From positions 15,825,883-15,889,882 of the forward strand of contig NW_022145613.1 of NCBI RefSeq assembly GCF_000002235.5: 64,000 nucleotides of DNA, given 5' to 3'. Shown here one piece after another: positions 34,022-46,229 of the stretch. Origin of the DNA: Strongylocentrotus purpuratus (Eukaryota > Echinodermata > Echinoidea > Camarodonta > Strongylocentrotidae). The notes beneath the pieces are model-generated. The model did no database searches. It was given only the letters and a program-made list of their open reading frames with translations, and was not told the DNA's origin. Positions within the stretch are counted from its first letter, which is position 1; each line of letters begins with the position of its first letter. The position numbers and the translations under genes are program-made.

Positions 34022-34883
34022 CACTGTTAGAACGGTGTTTAAAATATTACTGTTAAAAAGAATGTTGTTTAAAAAAGTAAACAACGTTGTTCAAAATCGA
34101 AAAATCAGTGCTCGATTGACTTAAACAACTATGTATTAAAAGACAAAAATATTTAATTGAACAGAGTTGTTTAAAAAGTCCCGGGGGCGTCGTTGATATT
34201 TTCTCGATACGCGATTGCTATTTGCGCACACACATGCGATATGCACAAAGTACGTACATAATACATGCATGCAAGCATGCAGTGCTAGTGTATGCAGTGC
34301 AAGTGCTAGTGCAGTGCAGTGCAGACGAAAATGGCGGAACAAGGGCAAGACGACGACTTGGTTCTTCTCGGCTTCGCCGATGGGGTTTTGGTGAAGTTAT
34401 AGAGACAAATAATAATGTTGTCTGTCACTGCCATGAATATGATGAACAAATGTTGAAGTAAATTGGCAACAAGCTCTGCATGTTGCAGTGTATAAATCGT
34501 TGTGATTATTGCAGGAGTGGTTCCAGTAGGTCATTTCACAAATTCAAACAACCAGATAATAACCATTAAACAGTTCTGTTTAAAATTTAAGCAACTCCTT
34601 TTAAACAACCCAGTTGTGCAGTAATACTGAATAAACAACAGTTGCTTAGTAATTTAAACATTATTGTTTAAAAATTAAACAACTTGCTTTAAACAACCGA
34701 GTTGTGCAATTTTATTACTAAACAACTGTTGTTTAAAAGGTTTCCTAATTTTTAAACAACTAAGTGTTCAAAATGTAAACAACCTTAATTTGTTTACATT
34801 TTGAAACAACGTTGAGCGATTCACCGGTTAACTCGGGGTTGTTTAAAATTTTAAACAACTTGTTTAATTTTTTTCTAACAGTG
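34022..34883. mobile_element. TA-flanked 862-bp element
   Basis: Terminal repeats CACTGTTAGAA and TTCTAACAGTG flanked by TA; removing it restores the satellite unit (CTTAGATTA|GTAATCAG). The interior is rich in GTTTAAACAAC-like words plus a GC-richer core with an ATG (34331) starting MAEQGQDDDLVLLGFADGVL. TA duplication points to the Tc1/mariner group. Confidence 0.75.
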
Positions 34884-35090
34884 TAGTAATCAGCTTGAGC
34901 CACGTGATCATAACCAAGAAAGATATGGTATTTTTGAAACCATTTAAAAAGGTGTGTAGGACACCTCAGAATTACTAGTTTGATATAACCAAAGATTCAC
35001 GGACAGAGCAATAAGACGATTAGCTGGTGTAAGTAACGTGATTATTACCATCAACCTTGGATAACCTGTGAAACCAATCGTGCTTAAAAG
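34884..35090. repeat. 134-bp satellite, right part (decayed)
   Basis: Continues the unit interrupted at 34021 (AGTAATCAGCTTGAGCCACG) and then decays. Confidence 0.7.
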
Positions 35091-35366
35091 ACCAAATAAT
35101 TACTTATTTATCACCACCATCGGTTAACGGACAAAAAACTCGTTGCTTGGTCAAGTGGTTATTTGGTCATAAACACTTGATTTACAGAGGTAAGTGGAAT
35201 CACGTTACTCCAGTCGCGTGATAAATTGGTGGTTTTAAGGTTAGATGAAAAAGTCAACGGGAGTACCTTTTTTGTTTAAATGAAGGCACCTGTCGATAAC
35301 GTTTAAATCTATTTCAAAATGCACCATACTTTAAAATCACTTAATAAAATACACTCCCAAAAGAGG
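35090..35366. other. Spacer / 3' flank of gene 3
   Basis: AT-rich; 3' untranslated region of gene 3 would lie here on the minus strand. No clear polyadenylation signal was singled out. Confidence 0.3.
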
Positions 35367-35683
35367 TTACTTTTTAGTGTTTTGTTTATTGGGCGGGGCA
35401 CCCAGAGCTTGATAAAGCGGGTCAGCAGGATCCTGGTTGTCCGGGGCAGCAGGAGCCTGGTTGTACGGGGCACCAGGAGCCTGGTTGTACGGGGCACCAG
35501 GAGCCTGGTTGTACGGGGCACCAGGAGCCTGGTTGTACGGGGCACCAGAAGCCTGATTGTACGGGGCAGCAGGAGCTTGGGTGTAGGGAGCTGGAGCAAA
35601 AGGCCGGCCAGCAGGGGAATACGCCTGCTGAACGCTGTATCCGGGAGGGAGCTGAGCGATTCCCGCCGGCTGAGTGTACTGGC
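35367..35683 (-). CDS. Gene 3 terminal exon: Pro/Ala/Gln/Tyr repeat tail
   Basis: This exon encodes the last 104 full codons of gene 3 and its TAA stop. After a short [19 protein letters not shown] segment, the protein becomes a run of about seven units related to APYNQAPG, decaying at the end into [18 protein letters not shown]. The DNA shows the same repeat at about 27-30 bp spacing, with several identical units between 35440 and 35560, which is the signature of recent slippage or unequal exchange. The acceptor is tctacacag. The tail is predicted to be cytosolic and disordered, rich in Tyr and Pro, so it could present SH2, SH3 or WW ligands; that is inference. Confidence 0.8.
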
Positions 35684-38600
35684 CTGTGTAGAGACAATGG
35701 GAATTTAAGGAATTAGTAGTATAATTTCCCTTATTACATCAATAAATTGCGATTAATAAACTGATTGTATAGTGCAGAGTAACATTGAAATTCAAAGAAA
35801 GTAAACGGAAGTTTAATCAAGTTATCGATAATGAAGCGTATTCATTAAAAATTAAGCACATTCATTCAGAATATTAACCATAACTGTGAAGTATTATAAT
35901 ATTATCACTCAAACTTGCAAAAATTGCCAACTTTTTGTACATGTATGTGGACAAGTTCATAGTTTTGTTTCCGACACGTTACCGACCACATTGCAAAGAC
36001 TGTAGTATACCTAAAGTTTGTCATCAGTTTACACAATTTTTAGTCGAGATCTGACAAGTAATCAAGTAGAATTAATAATTTCAGTATTTATTATGTTTTT
36101 TTTTAAATACCATAAATCTTAATGACAAATGGGACAGAGAATTACACTTGATAACATTTCACACAGAATCTAGCATTTAATGATAAAAAGGTATAATGAA
36201 ACATTTTCCCCACCCCCCCCCCCCCCCAAAAAAAAAACATACCGAAAACTGGAAACAAAACTATTGTATACGTTCTTCTATATCTACATTCATAATGAGT
36301 GTTCTGTGATTCTTAATACTACCGATAACCATAATTTCTTTTCAGAACAGTTTCAGTGGATCGCTATATACATGTATTAGTGTGTTTGAAATATATTGTA
36401 TCAATCATTTCAGCTAGTGGACCATTTCAAAAATCGCATGGTTTAAACACTATTTAATTAGGCTCTGATATTGCTAGTATCACAGTCTATACTTCCTACC
36501 ATTTCCTTTCTATATGAACTAATTAATGGAAATACCATGTTTGTTACCAAGTAACTATAGATTGAAATTTTGTTGTACTGAGCGAGGCGGGAAGATTCGC
36601 CGGCAATTCGCTCGAAGATGTCGTTGACGAACAAGAACACAAACAATTGATATTTACATACCGGTTGTCACAACCATCGGAATGTTCTGGTGGGTGTACT
36701 GCAAAGGAAATTGAAACAAGTACAAATAAATGTAAGATACAAACCAAATGAAATAAACAATTATAATAGCGATAGACCTATTCTTCTTCTGTATATTTTA
36801 CAATACATGTGATCAACTAATACTCTGTTGGACATCATTATTCTGGCTTCACATCCTGTTGCTGTAGCGTATATCATGTGACCATGTCAATGAATACATT
36901 TATCAGTAACCCATTACTTCAGCTTGATTAAGAGTAGCAAATGTATATTTATGTCTTGCCACATGCCATTGGTGCCATGTAGGGGCAATCATATCAATTG
37001 GCAAATCATGTCCTTTGGCAGTATAAAATGTCCGTTGTGCAATGCGGGGGCTCGAACCCGCGACTTTCGTAGGTTCGTAGTTCCAGTGAAGTCATACTAC
37101 ATGATTGCTATTATACTAAAAAATGGAAACATAAAAGCACTTTGATATTTTTGTATTAATCAATCTACCGATCTATCTGTTTAAATAGGGTCTTGTTAAA
37201 TATCTGGTTAAAGGAGCGTCTCTGCAAAGTTTTTGACGGAACGGGTTTTAAGGGGATGATGTGGACTAAAGTTGAAAAACTGCTGGAATATACTGACATG
37301 CAGAACAAAACAACAACAACAAATCCCGGCCATTCAAAGCCTTTTGCAATTTGCATACAGCCTTAAATAAATTTAGTAGGGATGGCAACATATAGGGAGC
37401 TTCTGTTAAACCAAAGGTGCTGAAATTCACATGTAATGGAAATAAACTGGAAACAGCTACAAATATAAGTGGTTGTATTTCTCTTGTGACAATGGATTCC
37501 AACATTTTAGCGTGGATTTTCCACTCTAAAGGAATGAAAATAACCTGACTCTCCACAAAAGAGAGTGGCTGTACACCCCTGTATATTTAGGGGTGATAGG
37601 ACAAATAACTCACCATTGTGGTGGTTGTTGGTGAAGACGAGTGACAACAGGCCATGCCACCACAGCAGAAGGCTGAAGCTACAATGGCTACTACCATTTC
37701 GAACAGGCCAAGGATGGCCAGCAGAGAGTCGGTTGCGGTGCCTCCTTCCTGTTAATCGAATTCGAATAGTTTAATTATTTATTAATTTATCTATTTATCT
37801 ACCCATACATTTATTGATTTATTCATCATTTACCTATTTATTAAGTTACATTTTCATTGCTTCATTTATTTATTCTTTCATTCATCCGTTCATTCATTCA
37901 TCCATTCAGTATTATATTCATATATCAATAATTATTTATTTATATATTTATTTATGTATTGAAACATTTATTCATAATAAAAAAATCAAATAAAAAAAGT
38001 TGAAGCACTAGAAATTTAAGAAAACTTATAAATGCATATGGAAACAAATACAATAGCCAATGGAAATCTTGATAAAACTTGATTTAGATTATAATATTGA
38101 AAAGTGGAGAGAAGGATGATCGAAGAAATGATTAACAAAAACCTGGCCAATAAAAAACAAACGTTTTTATGTGAAAGCATTTATTCAGTTAATGATAATA
38201 CTGTTTCAAAATATTGGTTAGAATTATTGATTAGTTCTGCAATCTACACAAATATGTTCAGCCGGACAAATATGTATTCCCCTAAACAGATTGTTGTCAT
38301 TCAAAAACTTTAATTTCCTCTTTGTTTTTGATAATTGAATAAATATCAGATCAATCAATAAATTATCGGCAAAATAATTTCTATGAAATATTAATCACTA
38401 AACTAACCAACCAATATTTATCGGGTAAAACTTTTCCAAAAATATCCAAAATCAACGCTTTGCGTGGGATTTCTGATCAGAGGAAATTCATATCAAAGTT
38501 TTTAAAGCTAAATTTCTTGATCTGTGTTTAACCATCGTAGGGATATCCAAACTGGAAAAATATAATAGATCAACATTTCAGTGATCATTCGACTTTTAGC

Positions 38601-41600
38601 AACACTTTTTTAAAGCTTTGAACAATACGAGATCTCGCACGATTTCATCAAAGAGAACTTCGTACTGGTAATGCAATATCGTTTAAAAAACTGTTACAAG
38701 CGGTAGTTTTCTTACAGATTGAATATGATCATATTGCTCCGGTTGTCTCATTTTTGCAAGCACAAACGTATAGCTAGTTCACATATATAACAGACGGCAA
38801 TCGGCGGATCAGACGACACTTGATAGTGATTTTGTATGTGAGATTGTTTTGCTAAATATAAAATACAAGAATCTTTTCCATATCTTTAAACTATCATTGA
38901 TATCTGATAATTAAACAGTTAGAAAAATAATCCTACCAAACTACATAATATAATGAAATACTTGTCTGAAAGTAGGGGAGTTTGATGTGGTGTACAATTG
39001 CACCCCTCTGTTAATAATCGAATAGTCCATGGTGTTCATGAATATTCATGTTTTTGCTTACCTCGGCAAAATGCTTGCCTATACTAAATGGACAAATTAC
39101 GGTGAGGGTTGGATGAAATGGACATAATGAACAAATCAGAACTGATCTATGATAATTCATGCTTGTTATCCTTCGTGTGCTTGACTTATCACCTTACAAT
39201 CGCGTGGTAAATTGAGTCCAAAGTTCGACTTGTTGTACATGTGTTATATAGGCAATGGCGAGCTTGCGACCTATGTTGATCAAATTACGGTGGGTGAACT
39301 TTCAAAAGTCAATGGGACATGAGGGTTCCAATGAAAGAGCTACGGATAACGTACGTCGGGGTGGATGTGCTTTTCGTTTAAAGGGAGTGGGTAGTCAGTT
39401 TCTATGTGCAGAAGGCCATAATTCGCTGACACCAGACTTGGTGGAAATACCATTAATGGGAGTACAAATATGCGCACAGCAAACCCGTTGGCCAGTCAAG
39501 AATTACCCCCTAGACTCTCGGAGCATGCTCGGAGATTCTTTGGGCGAATGAAAAGCAAAGCATTACATACGGTCTAATGGTCATAAAACTCAAGACTAAC
39601 CCTGGTGATTGACAACACGTGCTATTGGGTAAACACCCGAACGGTGTCGAATTCCCCATGAGAGCTGACTTCTATGTGACTTTAAACAAAATATGGATTT
39701 TTAACGATTTTGGGGGGCAAAGGTCCATAGGCTAAAATGTTAGGCTGCTGAACTCTGACGACAGGGGGCGTTCTCAAATGAGACTAAACGGAGCTATAAT
39801 GGTAAAAACGAACCGCTGTCAGTTTGTAGATTATCAGTTTTGAAAATCGTCGAAATCAAAACAATACGGACTGAAAAGCACGAAAAACGAAAAGCATTCG
39901 ACACTGATGAGGGTAACAGGGACATTAAACATTTCATCTAACGAATCATAGAGATAGATCAATAATGTCCTGAGAGGATAGCTACCTATGAGAATAAACC
40001 ATTTTGTAACAATCATTTTATGGAAGGGCGTAAGGTTTAATGGGCAACATGCGGTCTGTATACGTACCACTACTCCACGATCGGCATTGTAGCCATAGCC
40101 GTCATAGTAATAGTAATTAGAGCGATAGAGACGGTCACTGGTGAATACTGCCCCAATGGCACCAACAATCATTTGAGCAAAGGCAACATTTGCCGTGATG
40201 ATACTCATCGTAAGATAGCCGATGATCTAAGAAAACAACGTTTTAGAAATAATTTTTTGAAGAAAACAAAAACTGCAAACAAATGAATAAAGTATATATT
40301 AGCGGAACCGATGTATTATTTCATGCATGGGCGTAAATCCTTACGTAATACCTATTGTTCAGGGGGGTGAAGGAATAGATCATCCCCCCCCCCCCCTGAA
40401 CAATAGGTATCAAAGACAGATTTACGCCCATGATTTCATGGTTGTAACATATGTAGTTGGCTATTGTTGGGTGACACTATCATTTCCTCAGCTAAAATCG
40501 ATTTTACAAGTTTTTAACTGGCCTTGGAATACATTGAGTGTGTGGGAGCGCTGAGCTCGGATGCGCGCGTGTGCGTGTGTATGTGTGTGTGCGGTATGTT
40601 TAGGTTCGTTGTATGCAAGGAATGAGCCCTCGAATTTACACAAGAAACGCGTATATGTAATGGGGTTATGGGTAATGAATACATATTTCTAAATGAGACT
40701 TAAGGAAAACAACAACATACATACCACACATGTGTTCTTCTGCATCGAAAATATTCCTAAGATTCCGGTAGGAATGTAGAACTAGGGGAGGAGAATAAAT
40801 AATAGCCATCAAAATCAAGATTTAAAAATTCAACTGAATTTTGATATATCTCCATGTATGCTAAACAACTCATGGTTTTTCTCTCTTAAAGATTTGCCAG
40901 TCTTTTGTAGCGTACATCGCGTATTTATCTCTAGACAGACAGACGGACAGCTAGAAACAGAAGAGAATGGAAATGTTATGAGGAGGGCTTTGTCCAACGT
41001 CTGGATGAACTATAGCCTGATAGATAGATAGACCAGTTACAGTTTAATACTGATTTGGGAATTAGCTAAATAAAATATAGTCTAGTTTTAACAAATTTTG
41101 AAATCATGGTCATGATTAAAAAGTCTTTATCTTTCTTACCTGTTTCGTTACAACTTTCTTATATTTTGGGGAGTATTTTTCCTAACAACGAAGGCATTAG
41201 TGAACATGCACTTTCTCACAGGTTTCACGGCAAACAGCTGCGGAATACAAGTGCATACCGACGATGGGTGCGGGCGCGCGCGTGCATGAAGTTATCGACT
41301 GTTATCTCAGATCATCATTCATTTCATGCAAGTTATTCACATTGTGAATTGAAAATAATCATTTTAACAAAAATAATTCTTGTGAAAGTTTTAATCCCGT
41401 ATGGAAACAATTGCATGCTCTAAAGAAGAAAAAATAAAAATGGCGACTTACCAGAACACTTGCCCAAATTCCAATGGAGACATAGCATAGTTCGGTGCCA
41501 AGGACGAACTCGGCAATGGCGACGACGATGCTCCCAATGCCGAGGGAGAGCTGCAGCCAACCAGTCGCTCTCCCGGCAGCTCCGTTGAATTTCTGCGACA

Positions 41601-41718
41601 CACCGCTCGACGAGTTAGGGTTCTGCACCGTATTGGCAAAGCTGACTGGGGCGGGCTGGTGGACGTAGACAGTCTGGCCCGGGACTCCGGGCTGGGTTGG
41701 ATAGGACGTGGCCTGCAT
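35367..41718 (-). CDS. MS4A/CD20-like tetraspan gene 3, complete (323 aa)
   Basis: Six exons join without a frame break: 41452..41718 (89 codons), 40725..40781 (19), 40068..40226 (53), 37614..37748 (45), 36662..36698 (37 bp) and 35367..35683 (317 bp, ending TAA). All borders are GT-AG; phases are 0 except phase 1 between the last two. The N-terminus is Pro/Gln-rich (1-50). TM1 is about 52-74, TM2 79-101, TM3 111-136 and TM4 168-190. The TM3-TM4 loop is Tyr-rich ([12 protein letters not shown]) and eight residues longer than in gene 2. TM4 is followed by CCGGMACC. The tail (207-323) ends in tandem [12 protein letters not shown] repeats. MS4A proteins sit in the plasma membrane with both ends in the cytosol; ligand and partners cannot be read here. 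The start is the first ATG in exon 1, aligned with genes 1 and 2. Introns carry a MITE (40326-40432), a tRNA-like fragment and about 1.6 kb absent from gene 2. Confidence 0.82.
35690..36655. other. Gene 3 last intron
   Basis: Intron between 35683 and 36662. It contains a C run with A run at 36212-36237 and otherwise no recognised element. Confidence 0.6.
36662..36698 (-). CDS. Gene 3 short penultimate exon (37 bp)
   Basis: A 37-bp exon lies between ctttgcag and gtatg and encodes [12 protein letters not shown], leaving phase 1. The counterpart in gene 4 (50484..50514) is 31 bp and encodes VNQYPAIVST, also leaving phase 1. The shared length class, phase and sequence pattern support both as real exons although each is too short to stand out alone. 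Confidence 0.7.
36990..37110 (-). repeat. tRNA-derived SINE fragment in gene 3 intron 4
   Basis: On the minus strand the sequence has GCGGGTTCGAGCCCCCGC, a good Pol III B box with its stem (B box about 37048-37058), and a weak A-box region near 37090. It does not fold into a full tRNA by eye, so a SINE head or tRNA pseudogene is likeliest. Confidence 0.5.
37755..37990. repeat. ATTCATTTAT-rich low-complexity tract (gene 3)
   Basis: Counterpart of the 7195-7440 tract in the same intron position of gene 3, with small gains and losses. Confidence 0.7.
38225..39835. other. Gene 3-specific segment of intron 3
   Basis: The related introns of genes 2 and 3 match up to about 38225 and again from about 39880, so roughly 1.6 kb is present only in gene 3. 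It has one plus-strand open frame (39255-39551, 98 codons) with no recognisable domain. Clear terminal repeats were not seen. Confidence 0.5.
40326..40432. mobile_element. 107-bp MITE in gene 3 intron
   Basis: Inverted ends CATGGGCGTAAATC and GATTTACGCCCATG, flanked by ATTTCATG on both sides (40318-40325 and 40433-40440). Gene 2 has the empty site near 8083-8095. Eight-base duplication suggests the hAT group. Confidence 0.85.
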
Positions 41719-41769
41719 ATCAGAGTTAACTTGCTGTGTAGGGTAAGAAGGTTTCGTAAAGACCGAACA

Positions 41770-42540
41770 TGAGTTTTGAAGACCAATAATAGGGATAAAA
41801 CTTCACTTATGTTTGCAATTTGAGGACTGTAGGACAGTGTTCCCTCTGGACTACCACCTGCTCACAACATTGACAAGTGAAAAAGGAGACGAGAATTGAG
41901 TGATTGATGAACTGAACTTTGTTTATTACTTTTTTTAAACATGCATTTAAAATAGCAGCCAAAGGCTGAAACAAATTGAATTTACAAAAGATTATTAATT
42001 ACATTAGAATACAATACACTGAAAATTGAAATACGGTTATATGCATAGTAACATATAAAGTAGGAATAACATTGCACCTCAAAAATTAACACGGGAAGGG
42101 AAACACACTGGGAAATGAAAAGGACAGACGAGATAAGCTTGAGATAGAAGAAGAGGGAGAAATTTAGCTGAAGTAATCAAAAGAATTTAACCCAGAACAA
42201 TTATAATTTAGATTCATTGGCAGTAAGGTTTTCAGACATTATTGGATCAACATTGGCATTTTGAATAACGACATAATTTCAACAAAATGATGAGACATAC
42301 TAATTGGAACACAAAGATATTCCAAGATAGCGAATACAAGTATTAATCGATAAGTATCACAATATATGAGTCCTATATTCATCCAGCGTTTGATATAAAT
42401 AATTTCGAAACCACATCCGACCCCTGACTGTATATGCATGAATGAAAAACACACAAAAATCGGATTCATTTCAACAGAGCGCATCAATAATACATGAGTA
42501 TAATTATGTGGGCAGAAAAAGGTCATCACATCACAAAGAG
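41770..42540. other. Upstream flank of gene 3 coding start, no gene seen
   Basis: AT-rich; would be part of the first intron if the leader exon at 47257 is used. Confidence 0.35.
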
Positions 42541-42544
42541 AAAA

Positions 42545-43525
42545 GTAGGTGTAATTGACTCCCTAAAGGGAGTAACTGCTTGTCACATAAGTGACACCCC
42601 TCAGGGAGTAAATTTACTCCCTAATGTGGGGAGTCATTTTTTTTTTCATAAGAAGGTGTAAATTTGCACCCCAAGGTTATGATTGTACTCCCTTTAAGGA
42701 GTGAAGTTTGAACCCAATGGTGCTCATTTAAAACCTTGTAGTTCCATTTTCATGAAAAATGGGTTCAATTTTACACCCGTGTGGTTGAATTTTATACCCT
42801 TTATGATCAATTCCACACCCTGTGGGGAATAAATCTACACTTTTTGTATGCACAGCATCAACCAATTGATCATCCCTCGAGCAATCAATCATCCATGCTT
42901 CGTAATCACCTAACAGTCACTGATTATCACCCTTTTGTCTACGTTTCACTGCTCTAAAGAAATCAGACCAGAATGTCGAGTTATATGTTGAAAGTCTTTA
43001 ATGCTTACCTAAACAACAATTAGTGTGAACTCAACACAAGTGCAGACTGTAAAAACTAACTTATGGCTGGACGTATCGGTTTAAATGTAATGGAATTACC
43101 TAAATACACAATCCTGCCTAACCGAATATCTTCCCTTTACTTACACGTATATGAAGACAATTATGTACTAGTTAGTAAAACAACACTTCTGCTAATTTCA
43201 TTAAATTATCAAATATAACCTCCGGTACAACCCCTTATTCTTGATCGAATAATTTCACACAAATAATATGCCCAAATGAAACATGATAATTCCCCTAACA
43301 TGACTAAAATATGTGAATTTTGCTATTTTTTCTTCATTCGGCAGTACTTATATTGACACGATGCGCCATTACTGTAGCGCATGCGCATATGCACTGACCA
43401 ATCAGAGCTCCTCTGACTAAAATAGGGTGTAAAATTACATCCCTCAAATATACACCCTTGCGTATTTCTGTGTTTTACTCCCTAAAAGGTGTTTTACGTT
43501 TTACTCCCCAAGAACACCTTTTATT
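42545..43525. repeat. Repeat element rich in ACTCCCTAA / GGGTGTAAA words
   Basis: Both ends and several inner places carry short inverted words such as GACTCCCTAAAGGGAGT and TTTTACTCCCTAAAAGGTG. The middle (42850-43370) is plain AT-rich DNA. The pattern suggests a non-autonomous element with compound termini; target repeats were not found. Confidence 0.45.
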
Positions 43526-43529
43526 TCTC

Positions 43530-45440
43530 TGTGTGTACTACATACAACAAACTACGCCCTCATTGCTCCAGGAAACTACCTCAGAGAATTACTCCTAGCA
43601 CGAGTACCTTTAGATCCTTAACTCCCCAGTTATCCATGACAAGTAACCCTAGGATTAGTAAAATTTCGTTAAACGTCCTCTGGTTACTTACCCCCCCCCC
43701 CCCCCCCGCCCCCCTCCCCCACCCCCGACCAACTACCAGTAGGACAACTAATAGCAATAACTCTCCGTGCAACTTCCCCCCAAAACAATAGACCTACCTC
43801 TAGGATAATTTATTTAATCACCCTAGGAAGTTTATCCCCGGATCACTACCCTCTAGTGATATATCTTAAAGCGAGACTGCACTGCATAGCCGGCAGTGCA
43901 TAAGCGGTGCCCGGTGATCCCCCATGGTCCCTTTTTCTTATGTTAATTGAGAGCTGATTTGATGAGATAACCAAATGGCAGTGACCATGCAGGGAGGTCT
44001 AATCCCTTCTGGCCAAACTAGTGTAGATGGGCTTTAATGGGATAGTACTCTGAGGTAAATCATTTAAAGGCTTATTAGGTGATTCGCTACATTTAAGGTG
44101 GTGTACCTACTGTCAATCAACAATATTTAAGCGCTTCGTTTGCCATTTATTTTTACGAATGATAGCCTATGATAACAAGTTAGTTTTCTAGAAAGTCCAA
44201 TTTATATTTAAGTAATAGAGAGACTATATTTGTTAAAGAATATGTCTATACTGACACTCATTTCATAGGTACTATTACTCAATGTAAATTCATTTTTCAT
44301 TTATTTCCTTTTCTGTCTCTGTCCTCGTCTATTCTTCTCTTTCGTTTTTATATTTATTGTGGATTTTCTATACGGCGTATTCGGAAAACAAGACTCATTT
44401 TAATTCATGCCTGCTTGTGTTACTGTTGTGTTACTGTTAACATTTTCTTGAAATTACTTATTTCATGATATAAGTAGGCTATAAAAATGTTTTACTTGGG
44501 TATTTTGTTGATATGAAAAAAGATTTGGAAGACAATGAATAGAAGGATTTTGAAAGATTGTTGATATCCCCTCTATCTGTGAGTGACCGGTTTTACCATA
44601 CTCGTTTTCCCCAATAGACTGTATAGACTTCGGCGAACGGTTTTCAAAATGTGTAATTCCAATCATTAATATCTTGATAATCAGACGGGCGATCGGCTTG
44701 TAAAACTCATGGAGTTCCTGACTGACCTAAAGGTTTATAATTATCATTGAAGCATGAGCTAAATCAAGGATTATTTCTAAAGGATCTATAAGACAAAGTT
44801 ACCGGATCCCTTTATAGCTCATATGCGGAAATGTCGTCGATATCATTTATAATGAGCCGAGTTTGTCAATTGGACACTTGTGTGAAGTACAGAAAGCGAA
44901 ACTGTGTGACAAGAATATACAATGTAAGGTTTAACAATTCGTGATGGCGACAGAAAAGATGGCGCATTTTTACTTGCATGCAATGTGTAATCGTAGGTTT
45001 CTGAGGCGGTGAAGGGCCTTGCCACCGCCACATATCAATTTTTTTTTAAATAGACAATTACGTTCTTTTCATGTTCTTTCATCTGTTGCTCATAATCGGT
45101 CTTTCAAAGGATGTTTATCTTTTTTTCGTATTCATTTTGATTTTATTATTCTTGTTATATTTTCTGTGAGTTCCTTTCATATCGTTTCGTTTGAATGTAT
45201 CGTTATATTTAAACGTCTATTCACGGCATTCAATGCTGGAAGGCAACTACTTTCTCGATGAAGAATGGTTAGACAAAATTGAGCCCCAAGAAGTCATCTT
45301 AAATTGACCAGCTACAAGCATTTCAGTGCTCTTATTATTGTACCCCTTTTCTTTGTACATTTCAGAATGTATAACAAATTCATTTGGTGAATAAATAATA
45401 GTAAATAATATACATTTCTAAAGCGCTGTTTTTGACCAAA
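43530..45440. other. Unassigned stretch within the proposed gene 3 leader intron
   Basis: C/G run at 43691-43728, then AT-rich DNA. No gene or element with provable ends was recognised. Confidence 0.35.
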
Positions 45441-45446
45441 AAATGC

Positions 45447-45787
45447 CTTTCAAATAATAATAATAATAATATCTAGCTCTTATATAGCGCTTTTCAAGAC
45501 CAAAGGCCCTCTCAAAGCGATTAACAGATATGTATATTATTACCCCGGTCATCGGATTCAGGCTACCCACAATGTATGCACATTCTCCACTCCCTGGGGA
45601 GCATTCCAGCCAGGCGCACACTTGCTAATCTAAGCATATTCGCTTTCGCATCCTACCGGGTACCCATTTTACACATGGTGGAGAGTGGCGAATGACATTA
45701 GGACATTAGTGCCGCGGTGGGACTTGAACCGGGGACCTTGTGATGCACAGTCCAGTGACATATCCACTCGTCCACGACACCTCAAAG
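45447..45787 (-). mobile_element. tRNA-derived SINE
   Basis: On the minus strand a tRNA-like head has an A box TGGACGAGTGG (45764-45774) and a B box GGTTCAAGTCC (45720-45730). A body follows, with GCGCTATATAAGAGCTAGAT and a terminal (ATT)n at 45453-45470. This head-body-simple-tail order is that of tRNA-type SINEs common in marine animals. Confidence 0.75.
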
Positions 45788-45817
45788 CACTAGTTATACC
45801 TTCATAGATTATAACCA

Positions 45818-46096
45818 ACACTATAAACATGATGGACAAAGAAAGAGGACAACAATATACAGTTCCTCATTCTACCCTAAACAATTGTTGTGGTAGACAA
45901 AGGAACATCCCTTCACTACTATTATGTAAAAAAAAATGTGTAGAACAGGTGTCACATGCATATTTACCTGTTCTACTTATTGTTTACATAATAGCAGTGA
46001 AGGGATGTTTTTTGTGTACCACAGCAATTGTTGAGGGTAGAATGAGGAACTAGTTATTGTTTTGTCCTCTTTCTTTGTCCATCATGTTCATAGTGT
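45818..46096. mobile_element. Foldback MITE, about 279 bp
   Basis: Nearly the whole element is one inverted repeat: ACACTATAAACATGATGGAC on the left, GTCCATCATGTTCATAGTGT on the right, with the AACAGGTGTCACATGCATA turn in the middle. It is a compact relative of the outer part of the 18-19.7 kb foldback. Confidence 0.7.
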
Positions 46097-46229
46097 AATA
46101 GATTACAGGCTATACATTCCAAGTCAAATCTTTGGTAATACAAAATGAGTAGGTCTGAATTAACAGAAGCTACAGTTGTACTTTCAAGTGAGGAAGGTAG
46201 ACGATGGATGATCTCCGGTTCAGAATATT

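Noticed and set aside
36924..37145. Possible functional tRNA gene
   Set aside because: The B box is good but no acceptor stem or clear A box pairs with it; fits a SINE or tRNA remnant better.
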